From Hyphomicrobium sp. (GTDB lineage: Bacteria > Pseudomonadota > Alphaproteobacteria > Rhizobiales > Hyphomicrobiaceae), in the NCBI GenBank assembly GCA_021732485.1, contig JAKFUV010000017.1, forward strand, positions 1-50,522: 50,522 bases of DNA, in the 5' to 3' direction. The stretch's first letter is position 1. Every line of letters begins with the position of its first letter. Position numbers and translations under genes: made by a program. Shown one piece after another: positions 36,006-45,961 of this stretch. A model generated the notes under the pieces. The model worked only from the letters and a program-made list of their open reading frames with translations, ran no database searches and was not told where the DNA came from.

Positions 36006-37070
36006 TTACAATGAGAGTTCGAGCGGCCGCGTTGCCGGGCCATCGCGTTCGTAGCCCTGCGCGATCAGGCGGCCTTCGCGTGCATCGGCCACCATGACGA
36101 GACGAGTGCAATCGTTGAGGATTGGCGGCGTGAGCCACGCAAACGTTGGATCCATATCCGGCGCTAGGCCACTCATCATGCGGGCGCGTCCTGGACTATC
36201 GACGCCGCGCGCATGCCCGCGCCAGCCGGCCGCTTCGTAATGGTTGGCGGCGATCGTCGGGCCTTCGCGAACGCGGGCATCGCGTTCGGTGCGCTCGATG
36301 ACGACCGTTTCAGATGGATGGATGCCGGCCAGCGAAAAGATCGCCGGTGTCGAAATGGGCCGCTCGGTCAGCAGCCGTTTGGCCTCGCCGAACGTTTCGG
36401 CTTCCTCGGCGACATGGCGCAGCAAATGCGCCGGCGTCGGATGCGGCATGGTCCACACGCGGCGGCGATTGGCCGCCCAATCAATATAAAACAGGCCAAC
36501 GGATTTGCGCATCGGCGCCTGATTGAGTGCGGCCGAAAACCGCCCGCGCGCCATGACTTGCAGCACGCCGGTGTAACCCGGCCATGTCAGCAACGCGAAC
36601 GGGCCGGCGGGATTGCCGGAGACGCGCGCCGCCACGAGATTACTTCCAAGGCCCGGCGACAGCCAGTCGAGAACGCGTGTCAGCCGGGCCGACTGACGAT
36701 CCGGCGAGGGCGCGACCCGGCAGGTACAGCCCCACTCGTAATTGACCGAGAAAAAATAAGCCCCCGGGCGATCGAGCGTTTTGGCAATCGTGTCGATTTC
36801 CGGCAGATGCGCATTGTCCCAACGCACGAGCCACGCGCGAGACACCCGATCGAGCGCTTGCAGCGCGCGGGCTGGATAACGGCCCGAAGCTTCGTCGAGC
36901 AACGCGTGCGCCCGATCTTTATGGTGCATCAGCGTCGCGATCGCGAAATCGCGGCCGGTATCGAGGACTGGGATGGCCGGAAGTGCCAGCGATCGATGCG
37001 AGGGTGCTACGGGAGACGGTCGTTCGGCGGCGTCGACAGCGCCGGCCAGGCTGATGCGATCATGATTCAT
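36006..37070 (-). CDS. Putative Ntn-hydrolase-like (C45/acid-ceramidase-like) protein
   Basis: 354 residues from the ATG at 37070. A TTG at 37124 would add 18 residues. Numbered from that TTG, the stretch WGCTCRVAPS (C133, C135) followed by TRVLDWL, FALLTWPGYTGVLQVM and FSAALNQAPM recalls the nucleophile Cys, GRxLDW and WPGxxGVLT/N motifs of N-terminal-nucleophile amidases such as acid ceramidase and the C45 family. If so, autocleavage before C133 would release about 130 N-terminal residues. The rest (REGPTIAANHY near the C-terminus) also fits those families. No signal peptide is seen. The function is inferred from motif order only. It lies between tRNA-Ser and the rplU operon on the opposite strand. 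Confidence 0.6.
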   Translation of the reverse strand: MNHDRISLAGAVDAAERPSPVAPSHRSLALPAIPVLDTGRDFAIATLMHHKDRAHALLDEASGRYPARALQALDRVSRAWLVRWDNAHLPEIDTIAKTLDRPGAYFFSVNYEWGCTCRVAPSPDRQSARLTRVLDWLSPGLGSNLVAARVSGNPAGPFALLTWPGYTGVLQVMARGRFSAALNQAPMRKSVGLFYIDWAANRRRVWTMPHPTPAHLLRHVAEEAETFGEAKRLLTERPISTPAIFSLAGIHPSETVVIERTERDARVREGPTIAANHYEAAGWRGHARGVDSPGRARMMSGLAPDMDPTFAWLTPPILNDCTRLVMVADAREGRLIAQGYERDGPATRPLELSL

Positions 37071-37295
37071 GGTGGCGATATGGCCTTCGACGCCGCCTAT
37101 TCCAAGGCGCGGAGCCGTTGACAAGTTGGTGCAAACCCGACACTAAAGCGGGTAATCGCGGGAGCTTTGCGCTCGTGCGAAGAATGCGCTGCCCGAGGCT
37201 CGATCAGAGAAATCTGATAACACCTTGAAAGTCCATCGGTTTCGATGGCGCCATAGGGCGCGGCAACAGGCCAAAATGGCCGGAAAGACGATTCC

Positions 37296-37610
37296 ATGTA
37301 CGCTGTCATCAAGACAGGCGGCAAACAGTATCGCGTCGCCAAAGACGACGTGATCACGATTGAACGCCTAGCCGGCGATCCCGGCATTAAAATCGAATTC
37401 GCTGAAGTGCTGATGATCGGTTCCGACGCGGGCGTGAAGCTCGGCTCGCCGAACGTGTCCGGCGCCATGGTGCTCGCCGAAATGGTCGGGCACACGCGCG
37501 GACCGAAACTGATCGCCTTCAAAAAGCGCCGCCGCAAAAATTCGCGACGCAAGAAAGGTCATCGTCAAGACCTTTGTAAAGTACGTATCACCGGCATCAC
37601 GGGCGCCTGA
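37296..37610 (+). CDS. rplU: 50S ribosomal protein L21
   Basis: 104 residues. [25 protein letters not shown] and [31 protein letters not shown] are the classical L21 blocks. It binds 23S rRNA early in large-subunit assembly. A GGAAAG ribosome site precedes the ATG. rpmA follows after 30 bp, and a shared terminator lies beyond it. Confidence 0.97.
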   Translation: MYAVIKTGGKQYRVAKDDVITIERLAGDPGIKIEFAEVLMIGSDAGVKLGSPNVSGAMVLAEMVGHTRGPKLIAFKKRRRKNSRRKKGHRQDLCKVRITGITGA

Positions 37611-37640
37611 TTGGCCGCCGTCACAACGAGGACTTGAGCA

Positions 37641-37913
37641 ATGGCACAGAAGAAAGCCGGCGGTTCGACCAGGAACGGCCGCGATTCGGAATCGAAACGC
37701 CTCGGCATCAAGCGCTATGGCGGCGAGCACGTCATCCCCGGCAACATCTTGTGCCGCCAGCGCGGCACGCAGTGGCATCCGGGCGCCGGAGTCGGCATGG
37801 GCACCGACCATACGATCTTTGCCGTCGAAGAAGGCACGGTTGAGTTCAACACCAAACGCAATGGCCGGATTTTCATCTCAGTCCGCGCCCCCAAGTTGGT
37901 TGCGGCTGAATAA
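37641..37913 (+). CDS. rpmA: 50S ribosomal protein L27
   Basis: 90 residues. [20 protein letters not shown] is the usual start. No extra N-terminal cleavage sequence of the Firmicute type is present, so the mature N-terminus reaches the peptidyl-transferase centre directly. [17 protein letters not shown] and [15 protein letters not shown] follow. It is encoded directly after rplU, and a strong intrinsic terminator stands 41 bp after the stop. Confidence 0.97.
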   Translation: MAQKKAGGSTRNGRDSESKRLGIKRYGGEHVIPGNILCRQRGTQWHPGAGVGMGTDHTIFAVEEGTVEFNTKRNGRIFISVRAPKLVAAE

Positions 37914-37954
37914 GCTGAGGCGCGACGAGGCGCTGAATTGCGTTTTCGAACGAC

Positions 37955-37988
37955 AGGGGATGGCGCTGCCGTCCCCTTCATTTTTTTT
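37955..37988 (+). terminator. Rho-independent terminator after rplU-rpmA
   Basis: AGGGGATGGC (37955-37964) pairs with GCCGTCCCCT (37968-37977), with one U-G pair and a three-base loop, followed by eight T from 37981. It separates the ribosomal protein pair from the GNAT-obgE pair. Confidence 0.9.
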
Positions 37989-38019
37989 GCCACCTTTATC
38001 AGATGCTCTATGTGCGCCC

Positions 38020-38556
38020 ATGAGGACGCTTCGACTGACCCTTCGCCCGCTTGAACTGACCGATGCTCCGCGTATTGCGGCGCTCGGCGGTGATTGGGAC
38101 GTGGCGCGGATGACGGGCCGCATTCCCTACCCCTATTCCAGCGATGCAGCTTTGCACTGGATGACAGGCCTGGCCGACGGCGAGATCGTCTTTGGGATCG
38201 ATCGCAACGGCGCAGACAGCGCAAAACAACTGATCGGACTGTGCGGCTACACCCGCAACGCCGACGGTTCGGCGGAAATCGGCTATTGGATCGGCAGACC
38301 GTATTGGGGTGATGGCTACGCGACCGAAGCTGCCCGCGCGCTGATCGACTACGGATTTACCAAAGGCGCCGTGAAGCGTTTCACGTGCTCGCATTTCACC
38401 GATAATCCGGCGTCGGCGCGCGTCATTGCGAAACTCGGCTTTCGCGCCAGCGGCGAATGCAGCGGATGGTGTGAGGCCCGGCAGATCAGCCTGCCGACCT
38501 TGCGCTATGAACGGCGGCGGCCGTGGACCTCCGCTATCAAGGCTCTAGCATCATGA
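38020..38556 (+). CDS. GNAT-family N-acetyltransferase
   Basis: 178 residues from the ATG at 38020. The frame is open further upstream, but that part runs through the rpmA terminator. [13 protein letters not shown] is the usual RimJ-type start, and the acetyl-CoA loop reads [26 protein letters not shown], followed by [15 protein letters not shown]. Such proteins acetylate ribosomal proteins or small amines; the substrate is unknown. Its stop overlaps the obgE start (ATGA, 4 bp), and the same gene order occurs across Hyphomicrobiales. Confidence 0.9.
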   Translation: MRTLRLTLRPLELTDAPRIAALGGDWDVARMTGRIPYPYSSDAALHWMTGLADGEIVFGIDRNGADSAKQLIGLCGYTRNADGSAEIGYWIGRPYWGDGYATEAARALIDYGFTKGAVKRFTCSHFTDNPASARVIAKLGFRASGECSGWCEARQISLPTLRYERRRPWTSAIKALAS

Positions 38557-39590
38557 ACTTTCTCGACCGAGCCAAAATCTACATCAAATCCGGCGATGGC
38601 GGAAACGGCTGCATCGGATTTCGCCGCGAAAAGTTCATCGAGTTCGGCGGGCCGAATGGCGGCGATGGCGGCAAAGGCGGCGATGTGTGGATCGTGTGCG
38701 TCGCCAATCTCAACACGCTGATCGACTATCGCTACCAGCAGCATTTGAAGGCCAAATCCGGCGAAGGCGGCATGGGACAGAACCGCTCGGGCGCCAACGG
38801 CGCCGATTGCGTCGTCAAAGTTCCGCCGGGCACGCAGGTGTTTGCCGAAGACGGCGAAACGCTGCTGGCCGATCTCACGACACCCGGCCAGCGCGTCTTG
38901 ATCGCCAAAGGCGGCAATGGCGGTTTTGGCAATGCTCATTTCAAGAGCGCCACCAATCAAGCGCCCTATCACGCCAATCCCGGATTGCCGGGTGAAGAAC
39001 TGACGCTTTGGCTGCAATTGAAGCTGATCGCGGACGCTGGTCTTGTCGGCTTGCCGAACGCCGGCAAATCGACATTCCTTGCGGCTGTATCAGCGGCGAA
39101 ACCAAAGATCGCCGACTACCCATTCACAACGCTCCACCCCAATCTCGGCGTCGTGCGTGCGGGCGACACTGACTTTGTACTGGCCGACATTCCAGGGCTG
39201 ATCGAGGGCGCGCACGAGGGCGCTGGCTTAGGCGACCGCTTTCTCGGCCACGTCGAACGCTGCCGCGTGCTGTTGCACTTGGTCGACGCGACGGAAGCCG
39301 ATGTGGCAACGGCATACAAAACCGTGCGCCGCGAATTGAAGGCGTACAGTTCCGAATTGGCGAAGAAGAAAGAGATCGTTGCACTGTCGAAGGCCGACGC
39401 TCTCGATAGCGACGTGCTGAAAGAAAAATTCGCCGAGCTGAAGAAAGCCTGTCGCAAAACGCCGCTGGTCCTCTCGGCGGTCTCCGGGAAGGGCTTGAAA
39501 GAGGCGCTCTATGCGCTCACGCGTGAGATCACCGGTGCCGACCGCTCGGGCGACGACGACGCTGACCATGGCGGCCCGTGGCAGCCGTAA
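38553..39590 (+). CDS. obgE: GTPase ObgE/CgtA
   Basis: 345 residues from the ATG at 38553; an upstream in-frame start at 38523 lies inside the GNAT gene and is unlikely. The glycine-rich Obg domain (1-158, with [18 protein letters not shown] and GGNGGFGN) precedes the G domain: GLPNAGKST (G1), [10 protein letters not shown] (G2) and DIPGLIEGA (G3). A short acidic tail ([10 protein letters not shown]) ends it. It acts in large ribosomal subunit maturation and the stringent response, and is essential in most bacteria. Coupled to the GNAT gene by a 4-bp overlap. Confidence 0.96.
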   Translation: MNFLDRAKIYIKSGDGGNGCIGFRREKFIEFGGPNGGDGGKGGDVWIVCVANLNTLIDYRYQQHLKAKSGEGGMGQNRSGANGADCVVKVPPGTQVFAEDGETLLADLTTPGQRVLIAKGGNGGFGNAHFKSATNQAPYHANPGLPGEELTLWLQLKLIADAGLVGLPNAGKSTFLAAVSAAKPKIADYPFTTLHPNLGVVRAGDTDFVLADIPGLIEGAHEGAGLGDRFLGHVERCRVLLHLVDATEADVATAYKTVRRELKAYSSELAKKKEIVALSKADALDSDVLKEKFAELKKACRKTPLVLSAVSGKGLKEALYALTREITGADRSGDDDADHGGPWQP

Positions 39591-39714
39591 GACAGTCGGT
39601 CCAAACGTCAGATAGCTGAGAACGTCCGCGTGACATAACCGATCAGATGGCTAGATTATACGACGCGCCAACCCGGCCGCTCCAACCGCTTAGCGACAGT
39701 CGACAGCCACGCTC

Positions 39715-40815
39715 ATGCAGCACTCAACTCAGACGCCTGTTTGGACATGGCTGCTTCCATTAGCCGGCATCGCGCTGTTCGCCGCAGCTGTGTTTGTCGG
39801 CTTCGGCGACGGCTTCGCCGCGTCACCTGTTGGTCTCACGATCGCAGTCGCGCTGGTGCCGTTCCTGCTCGGCGCCGTGTTTGCCGCCGTTTATCACGCG
39901 GAAGAAGCGGCCCATCAAACCGGCGAGCCGATCGGCACGCTGATCCTGACCGTCGCCGTCACGGTGATCGAGCTGGCGCTGATCGTGTCTTTGATGTTGA
40001 CCGGCAAAGCCGGCCCGACGCTGGTTCGCGACACGGTGTTTGCCGTGATCATGATTATCTGCACGGGCCTTGTCGGCGCCTGCATCACGGTTGGCGGGGT
40101 GCGCTACCGGGAACAATCTTTCGATGTGACGTCCGCTAAAATTTATCTCGCTGTTTTGCTGGTGCTCGCATCGCTGACACTCTTGCTCCCCAACTACACG
40201 AGTTCGGTGCCGGGACCGATCTACAGCAATAGCCAGCTGGCCTTCATCAGTGCGGTGACGATCGCGCTGTATCTCGTTTTTCTCTATACACAGACCACGC
40301 TGCACAAGAATTACTTTACCGGCGACCACCCCGACCTGTTTGAACCTGTAGCAGACGGTCGGCGGCGATTGGTCAAAGCCATCGCGTTTTTGGCGCTGGC
40401 ATTGATCGCGGTGATCTTGTTGGCGAAACAGTTTGCAGTGGTCATCACCTATGGCGTCGAGGGCATCGGCGCGCCACTCGGCGTCACCGGAATCATTATC
40501 GCTTTCATTGTCTTGCTGCCGGAAAGCATCTCGGCAGTGAACGCCGCCAAGCGCGATGATTTGCAAAAGAGCATCAATTTGGCGCTCGGCTCGTCGCTCG
40601 CGACCATCGGACTGACCATACCGGCGGTCGCGGTCGCCAATTTGGTGATGCAGCAGCCGTTACATCTGGGTCTTGAAGCGCGCGATGCGGCGTTGCTGAT
40701 CACGACGCTAGGGGCCAGCATCTTGACCTTCGGCACCGGCAAAACCAACGTCCTGTTCGGGTTTTTACACCTGGTGCTGTTTGGCACGTTCATGTTTCTG
40801 GCGTTTGTGCCGTAA
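39715..40815 (+). CDS. chaA: Calcium/cation:proton antiporter ChaA
   Basis: 366 residues, the same length as the E. coli protein. About eleven helices form two CaCA-type repeats. The alpha-1 motif is GEPIGTLILTVAVTVIELALI and the alpha-2 motif is IIIAFIVLLPESISAVNAA, each with the conserved acidic residue in the transport path. It exchanges Ca2+, Na+ or K+ for protons at the inner membrane and aids growth at high pH and salt. Single gene, 124 bp after obgE. Confidence 0.9.
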   Translation: MQHSTQTPVWTWLLPLAGIALFAAAVFVGFGDGFAASPVGLTIAVALVPFLLGAVFAAVYHAEEAAHQTGEPIGTLILTVAVTVIELALIVSLMLTGKAGPTLVRDTVFAVIMIICTGLVGACITVGGVRYREQSFDVTSAKIYLAVLLVLASLTLLLPNYTSSVPGPIYSNSQLAFISAVTIALYLVFLYTQTTLHKNYFTGDHPDLFEPVADGRRRLVKAIAFLALALIAVILLAKQFAVVITYGVEGIGAPLGVTGIIIAFIVLLPESISAVNAAKRDDLQKSINLALGSSLATIGLTIPAVAVANLVMQQPLHLGLEARDAALLITTLGASILTFGTGKTNVLFGFLHLVLFGTFMFLAFVP

Positions 40816-40843
40816 CGGGGCCGGCGATGCCTTGAGGGCGACG

Positions 40844-41332
40844 CTATCCAAGCAAACCACTGAGCGTGCCCGGTCCTTCGATGACGTCGATCCCCAAGAG
40901 GACTTTTAGAAGCAAGGCTGCAACCAAGATCACCATCACGCTGACGACAATGAGGCTGCACGTCGCCACCGCGTAGGCCGCCATAATGCGCCGCCGTTTG
41001 GTTTGCCCCGATTGCACCAGCCGCGACATCGACCGGCGTTCGCGACCGATGAGCAGCGAGACGTAGTAGCGGCGCTTCAAGACAGGAACGCTGACGCGAT
41101 AATCCAGCAGATGTGGAGCGTCGATCGGCACGCTGGCACGCGCCAGCGCCATCATTTGCTCGCCCGTGAAACTGCTGCGCATCGAGAACGGCAGTCGCGC
41201 CATCAGCCGGTCGAATGCCGGGTGCGCGTTGATCACGGTCTCCGCCGCTGCTGATCCGGCATCGGGCAGCCATGCCGGCGCATAAAACGGTTCGGCATCT
41301 GAGTGACGCTGTTGATCTAGTGACATCGTCAT
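40844..41332 (-). CDS. Hypothetical membrane-anchored protein
   Basis: 162 residues, or 160 from the second Met. The N-terminal two thirds are soluble (HPAFDRLMARLPFSMRSSFTGEQMMALARA and a VSVPVLKRRYYVSLLIGRERRSMSRL stretch). One or two hydrophobic segments lie near the C-terminus (about 115-150, AAYAVATCSLIVVSVMVILVAALLLKVLLG). A short tail follows. I recognise no family. The layout suggests a cytoplasmic domain tethered to the membrane. It is divergent from proB and converges with chaA, with only 28 bp between stops. Confidence 0.7.
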   Translation of the reverse strand: MTMSLDQQRHSDAEPFYAPAWLPDAGSAAAETVINAHPAFDRLMARLPFSMRSSFTGEQMMALARASVPIDAPHLLDYRVSVPVLKRRYYVSLLIGRERRSMSRLVQSGQTKRRRIMAAYAVATCSLIVVSVMVILVAALLLKVLLGIDVIEGPGTLSGLLG

Positions 41333-41506
41333 GGCAGCTTTTCTCGAGGCGTCGATCGCGACGCAGGATGCGCGCGTGCTGCAGTGAGGAAACGCGATCT
41401 TTCTAAAGAGGCGGCTTCTCGGGCGGCCCCATCACCCCCGTACCGCTAATGTTTGGCGGATCAACATTCGAACGTTAGGGTTGGACAAACCGAGCCATTT
41501 TCCGCC

Positions 41507-41528
41507 ATCACGGAGTGGAAACCGTGAT
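41507..41528 (+). promoter_or_regulatory. Hairpin upstream of proB
   Basis: ATCACGG (41507-41513) / CCGTGAT (41522-41528) with an 8-base loop lies about 82 bp before the proB start. There is no T-run, and the role is unknown. Confidence 0.25.
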
Positions 41529-41609
41529 TGCCGGAATGACTTGCGACAGGCATCGCATTTGCCGATAAGGCTGACACTCAACTCATCTAGATGTTTTAAC
41601 CGGCTTGCC

Positions 41610-42782
41610 ATGTCCACTCCGACCGAAGACCGCGTAATGCTCGCCGTTGCCCGCCCGGAATGGGCAGCAGCGCGCCGCATCGTCGTCAAAATCGGCTCGG
41701 CACTCTTGACCGATCGCGCCACAGGACAGTTAAAAGCCGAGTGGCTCAACTCGTTGATGGATGACGTCGCCGAACTGGCGCGCGCGGGCAAGGACGTGGT
41801 GCTGGTATCGTCGGGCGCCGTCGCTCTCGGCCGCCATAAGCTCGGGCTGCCGAAGGGATCGCTCGAACTCGAGCAGAGCCAGGCGGCGGCGGCGGTCGGC
41901 CAGATCAGCTTGGCGCACGCCTATCAAGAACTGGCGAACGCGCGCGGCCTAACCGCTGCGCAGATTTTGCTGACCCTGGGAGATACCGAAGAACGCCGCC
42001 GTTATCTCAACGCCCGCCAGACCATCGACGTGCTGCTGGCGCTGAAAGCCATCCCGGTCGTCAACGAAAACGACACAGTGGCGACGACCGAAATTCGTTA
42101 CGGCGACAACGACCGGCTGTCGGCGCGCGTCGCGTCAATGGTGTCGGCGGATTGCCTTGTGCTGCTATCCGACATCGATGGGCTCTACACGGCTCCACCA
42201 AACGACGATTCAAATGCCCGGCACATCCCGCTCGTCACCGAGATTACGCCCGAGATCGAAGCCATGGCCGGCGATGCCGGAACCGAGCTTTCAAAGGGCG
42301 GCATGAAGACCAAAGTGGAAGCCGCAAAGATCGCGCTCAATGCCGGGACCAACATGGTCATCACGACCGGCAAAATCATGCATCCGCTGCGCGCCATCGC
42401 GGCCGGCGCCAAGGTGACGTGGTTCCTCGCCAAATCGGATCCGGTGACCGCGAAAAAGCGCTGGCTCGCCGGTCACTTGGTTCCCGCCGGACAGGTGTTC
42501 CTCGATGCTGGAGCCGAGAAGGCACTGCTGTCCGGCAAAAGCTTGCTGCCGGCCGGCGTCACGCGCATCGATGGCTCGTTCGATCGCGGCGATGCGGTGA
42601 TCATTCGGGCTCATGACGGCCGCGAACTCGGTCGCGGTTTGATTGCCTATCCAGCCATCGAAGCGCGGCGTATTATCGGCAAACGATCAACCGAAATCGC
42701 CGCGATCCTCGGCTATGAGGGTCGCGACACGTTGATTCACCGGGATGACATGGCGCTGCACGCTGGCGTGCTGAGAAGCTGA
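41610..42782 (+). CDS. proB: Glutamate 5-kinase
   Basis: 390 residues from the ATG at 41610 (frame open from 41481; [10 protein letters not shown] fits family length). It phosphorylates L-glutamate, the first step of proline synthesis. The kinase domain has [40 protein letters not shown] and FGDND-type YGDNDRLSA blocks, plus [15 protein letters not shown]-terminal PUA domain (about 290-375, [22 protein letters not shown]) is present. proA follows after 26 bp, making a proBA operon whose product pair forms a complex that channels glutamyl phosphate. Confidence 0.95.
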   Translation: MSTPTEDRVMLAVARPEWAAARRIVVKIGSALLTDRATGQLKAEWLNSLMDDVAELARAGKDVVLVSSGAVALGRHKLGLPKGSLELEQSQAAAAVGQISLAHAYQELANARGLTAAQILLTLGDTEERRRYLNARQTIDVLLALKAIPVVNENDTVATTEIRYGDNDRLSARVASMVSADCLVLLSDIDGLYTAPPNDDSNARHIPLVTEITPEIEAMAGDAGTELSKGGMKTKVEAAKIALNAGTNMVITTGKIMHPLRAIAAGAKVTWFLAKSDPVTAKKRWLAGHLVPAGQVFLDAGAEKALLSGKSLLPAGVTRIDGSFDRGDAVIIRAHDGRELGRGLIAYPAIEARRIIGKRSTEIAAILGYEGRDTLIHRDDMALHAGVLRS

Positions 42783-42808
42783 GATATTGGAAGCTGGACA
42801 TTGAACCG

Positions 42809-44095
42809 ATGACGTCGGCTGAGCGGATAAACGACGATGCGATCGGCCTCATGCACCGGATCGGCGATGCCGCGCGGCATGCGAGCCGGGCGTTGGCGCA
42901 AGCCTCAACGGCGCAAAAGAATTTGGCGCTGACCGAAGCGGCCAAAGCGTTGCGCGAATCGTCTAACGCTGTCGTTGCTGCCAACGCGCGTGACATCGCG
43001 GCGGCCAAAGCGGCGGATCGTCCAGCGTCTTTCATCGATCGGCTGATGCTCGACGACAAACGGGTCGCAGCTATCGCCAACGGTCTTGATGATATCGCCC
43101 GCCTGCCTGACCCCGTCGGCACGGTGCTGGCTGAATGGACGCAACCGAACGGCTTGCACTTCCAGCGTGTGCGCGTACCGCTCGGTACCATCGGCATCAT
43201 CTACGAAAGCCGCCCGAACGTAACGGCCGATGCGGGCGCGCTATGCCTGAAAGCCGGCAACGCGGCGATCCTGCGCGGCGGCTCGGAAAGCCATCATTCG
43301 AGTGTGGCCATCCACGCTTGTCTCGTCGCGGGCTTGAAGGCGGCTCAACTTCCCGAGACCGCCATTCAACTGGTGCCGACGACCGATCGTGCGGCAGTCG
43401 GCGAAATGCTGAAAGGCTTGAACGGCGCCATCGACGTTATCGTGCCGCGCGGCGGCAAAAGCCTCGTGCAGCGGGTGCAGGACGAAGCCCGCGTGCCGGT
43501 GTTCGCGCACCTCGAAGGCATCTGCCATATCTACGTCGACCGTGCCGCCGATCTCGCCATCGCCGTGCCGGTGGTGCTGAACGCCAAACTGCGCCGGACG
43601 GGTGTGTGTGGCGCGGCGGAGTGTTTGCTTGTCGACAAGAATGCCGCGACTGACTTGCTAACGCCTGTTGTCATCGCGCTGTTGGATGCCGGCTGCGAAG
43701 TCCGTGGCGATGCGGCGACGCAACGCGTCGATCAGCGCGTCAAACCTGCCGCCGCTAATGATTATGGTTTTGAATTTCTCGACAAAGTCATCGCTGTAAA
43801 GGTTGTTGACGGCGTCGACGGTGCCATTGACCACATCGCGAGGTATGGCTCGCAGCACACGGACGCCATCATCACCGGCGATGAAGCAACGGCCGAGCGG
43901 TTTCTTGATCGGGTTGATTCAGCGATCGTGCTGGTCAACGCTTCAACGCAATTTGCCGATGGCGGCGAGTTTGGATTTGGTGCCGAGATCGGCATCGCAA
44001 CCGGCAAAATGCATGCGCGCGGTCCTGTCGGCGTCGAGCAACTAACGAGCTTCAAATACAAAGTTCGCGGTACCGGCCAAATCAGACCGGCATGA
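42809..44095 (+). CDS. proA: Glutamate-5-semialdehyde dehydrogenase (gamma-glutamyl phosphate reductase)
   Basis: 428 residues, full length. It reduces gamma-glutamyl phosphate with NADPH, the second step of proline synthesis. Seen are [48 protein letters not shown] and catalytic Cys in [11 protein letters not shown]; the C-terminal [27 protein letters not shown] block is intact. It lies 26 bp after proB and 29 bp before nadD, likely one transcript. Confidence 0.96.
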   Translation: MTSAERINDDAIGLMHRIGDAARHASRALAQASTAQKNLALTEAAKALRESSNAVVAANARDIAAAKAADRPASFIDRLMLDDKRVAAIANGLDDIARLPDPVGTVLAEWTQPNGLHFQRVRVPLGTIGIIYESRPNVTADAGALCLKAGNAAILRGGSESHHSSVAIHACLVAGLKAAQLPETAIQLVPTTDRAAVGEMLKGLNGAIDVIVPRGGKSLVQRVQDEARVPVFAHLEGICHIYVDRAADLAIAVPVVLNAKLRRTGVCGAAECLLVDKNAATDLLTPVVIALLDAGCEVRGDAATQRVDQRVKPAAANDYGFEFLDKVIAVKVVDGVDGAIDHIARYGSQHTDAIITGDEATAERFLDRVDSAIVLVNASTQFADGGEFGFGAEIGIATGKMHARGPVGVEQLTSFKYKVRGTGQIRPA

Positions 44096-44124
44096 GTGAA
44101 CCCGCATGAAGATGGTCGCATCGA

Positions 44125-44793
44125 TTGGCAAGCCGAGGCATTCAGCCGTTGGCTAGAAAAATCCCGCAGACTGATTTCGGCGCAATCGCTGTCAGGCCGC
44201 CGCATGCGGTCGCTGGCCAACGCATCGGCGTGATGGGCGGCAGTTTCAATCCAGCCCACGACGGCCATCGCGTGGTTGCAGAGACGGCGCTGAAAAAACT
44301 TGGTCTCGATCAGGTTTGGTGGGTCGTGACGCCGGGAAATCCATTGAAGTCGACCGGCGGACTTGCGCCACTTGACGAGCGGATGGCGCAGTGCCGCCGG
44401 TTGGCACGCGGTCGACAGATGAAAGTCACGAGTTTCGAAACGGCGCTCGGTACACCCTACACGGCGGCAACGCTCGGCTTTCTGCGCCGCCGTTTTGCGG
44501 GCGTGCGGTTCGTGTGGATCATGGGCGCCGACAACCTCGCGACGTTCCATCGCTGGCAGCACTGGCGCGACATCGCCGAAACGATGCCGATCGCCGTTGT
44601 CGACCGGCCGGGATGGCGGCTGAAATCGCTCAGTGGGGAAGCGGCTCAGCTGCTGGCAGGCCGCCGGATCGATGAAGCCGACGCGGTCAGCTTGGCCACC
44701 CGGCAACCGCCGGCGTGGGTGTTTTTAACCAGCCGATTGTCGCCGCTATCTTCGACGGCTTTGCGATCGGCGGCTGGCCGCGATCAACCGTGA
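44125..44793 (+). CDS. nadD: Nicotinate-nucleotide adenylyltransferase
   Basis: Up to 222 residues from a TTG at 44125. A TTG at 44149 or the GTG at 44230 are alternatives, so the exact start is open; the core begins near RIGVMGGSFNPAHDGH. That block is the (H/T)xGH nucleotidyltransferase motif. WWVVTPGNPLK and RFVWIMGADNLATFHRW are further NadD signatures, and the C-terminal SLSSTALRS replaces the usual ISSTxIR. It makes deamido-NAD from NaMN and ATP. The order proB-proA-nadD-rsfS-rlmH is typical for the group. Confidence 0.92.
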   Translation: MASRGIQPLARKIPQTDFGAIAVRPPHAVAGQRIGVMGGSFNPAHDGHRVVAETALKKLGLDQVWWVVTPGNPLKSTGGLAPLDERMAQCRRLARGRQMKVTSFETALGTPYTAATLGFLRRRFAGVRFVWIMGADNLATFHRWQHWRDIAETMPIAVVDRPGWRLKSLSGEAAQLLAGRRIDEADAVSLATRQPPAWVFLTSRLSPLSSTALRSAAGRDQP

Positions 44794-44947
44794 CACGCTA
44801 ACATATTGAATATATTCATATTATGACAAAGAAAACGTTTGCAAATGTGATTGCGAGCGGGTCTAGCCAGCGGTATATTGTTTGAGGTTCGAAAGGTTTC
44901 GAACTTTTTTGGCCGCGCGGGACCAACCAGCAAAGGACGCTGACCGC

Positions 44948-45376
44948 TTGATACGATCCACTGCCGAGGGTGCCCGCAAGAGCACGTCTCCCACCAAGCC
45001 CGCTGCCGCTGTGCCGGGCTCGGCTCAAATGCTCGCCGACATCGTCAACTGGCTTGACGAAGCGAAGGCAGAAGCTGTCGTCACCATCCCGCTCGAAGGT
45101 AAATCGTCACTTGGCGATTACATGATCGTCGCCACCGGCCGCTCCGATCGTCACGTTGGCGCCATCGCCGAACAGTTGCGCGAAAAGATCAAGGGCGCGG
45201 GTGAGCGCAACGTGCGCGTCGAAGGCATGAACACCTGCGACTGGGTGCTGATCGACACCGGCGACATCATCATTCATGTGTTCCGCCCGGAAGTTCGTGA
45301 TTTCTACAATCTCGAAAAAATGTGGAAGGCGGACATCCCGCCGGATACGTCGAGCTCCGATCCCTCGCAGCATTAG
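44948..45376 (+). CDS. rsfS: Ribosome silencing factor
   Basis: 142 residues from a TTG at 44948 with AAGGA upstream; a TTG at 44882 would add 22 residues. The core (DIVNWLDEAKAEAVVTIPLEGKSSLGDYMIVATGRSDRHV and INTCDWVLIDTGDIIIHVF-type blocks) is the RsfS/DUF143 domain. RsfS binds L14 and blocks subunit joining when nutrients are low. The 88-bp gap after nadD has an AT-rich palindrome (GAATATATTC), so a local promoter is possible. Confidence 0.94.
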   Translation: MIRSTAEGARKSTSPTKPAAAVPGSAQMLADIVNWLDEAKAEAVVTIPLEGKSSLGDYMIVATGRSDRHVGAIAEQLREKIKGAGERNVRVEGMNTCDWVLIDTGDIIIHVFRPEVRDFYNLEKMWKADIPPDTSSSDPSQH

Positions 45377-45452
45377 TCGCCAGCGTGCAATGGCTGGTGC
45401 CGATGTACCTGCGCAGGCCAGGCGATGGCCAGATGACGTTCGGCGGTTTGTC

Positions 45453-45935
45453 ATGCGCCTGCTCATTGCGGCAATCGGAAAACTGAAAGATGCCGAAGAG
45501 CGTGCGATCTGCGCGCGCTACGCCAAACGGCTCGACGCCAGCGGCAAGTCGGTCGGTCTTGGTCCGCTGGAGATCATTGAGTTCCCTGAAAGCCGCGCCG
45601 GCAATGTCGACAACCGCCGCCGCGACGAGGCCGATCGGCTGTTGCAATCGGTGGCGGCCGTGCCGCTGAAAATCGCGCTGAATGGCCGTGGGCGCTCATA
45701 TCCCAGCGATGTGTTCGCGAACCTCCTCAAGAAAAAAGCCGATAGCGGCGTTAAGTCATGCGCCTTTCTGATTGGCGGCCCTGATGGACATGGCAGCGAC
45801 GTTCTCGACGCGTGTGACTTCGAATTATCGCTTGGCGCTTTCACGCTGCCGCACGGGCTTGCGCGCGTGGTGCTGATCGAGCAGCTGTATCGGGCAGCGA
45901 CCATCCTGACCGGTCATCCCTATCATCGGGCCTAA
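45453..45935 (+). CDS. rlmH: 23S rRNA (pseudouridine1915-N3)-methyltransferase
   Basis: 160 residues from the ATG at 45453; the frame is open upstream, but this start gives MRLLIAAIGKLKD, the family's usual N-terminus. The SPOUT knot blocks SCAFLIGGPDGHG and LSLGAFTLPHGLARVVLIEQLYRAATILTGHPYHR are intact. It methylates pseudouridine 1915 in helix 69 of 23S rRNA using SAM. 76 bp after rsfS. Confidence 0.96.
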   Translation: MRLLIAAIGKLKDAEERAICARYAKRLDASGKSVGLGPLEIIEFPESRAGNVDNRRRDEADRLLQSVAAVPLKIALNGRGRSYPSDVFANLLKKKADSGVKSCAFLIGGPDGHGSDVLDACDFELSLGAFTLPHGLARVVLIEQLYRAATILTGHPYHRA

Positions 45936-45961
45936 ATCACGCGGCGGGACGACGGGGCCTG

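Noticed and set aside
37125..37295. Structured L21 leader controlling rplU
   Set aside because: No stable hairpin resembling known ribosomal-protein leaders could be drawn by eye.
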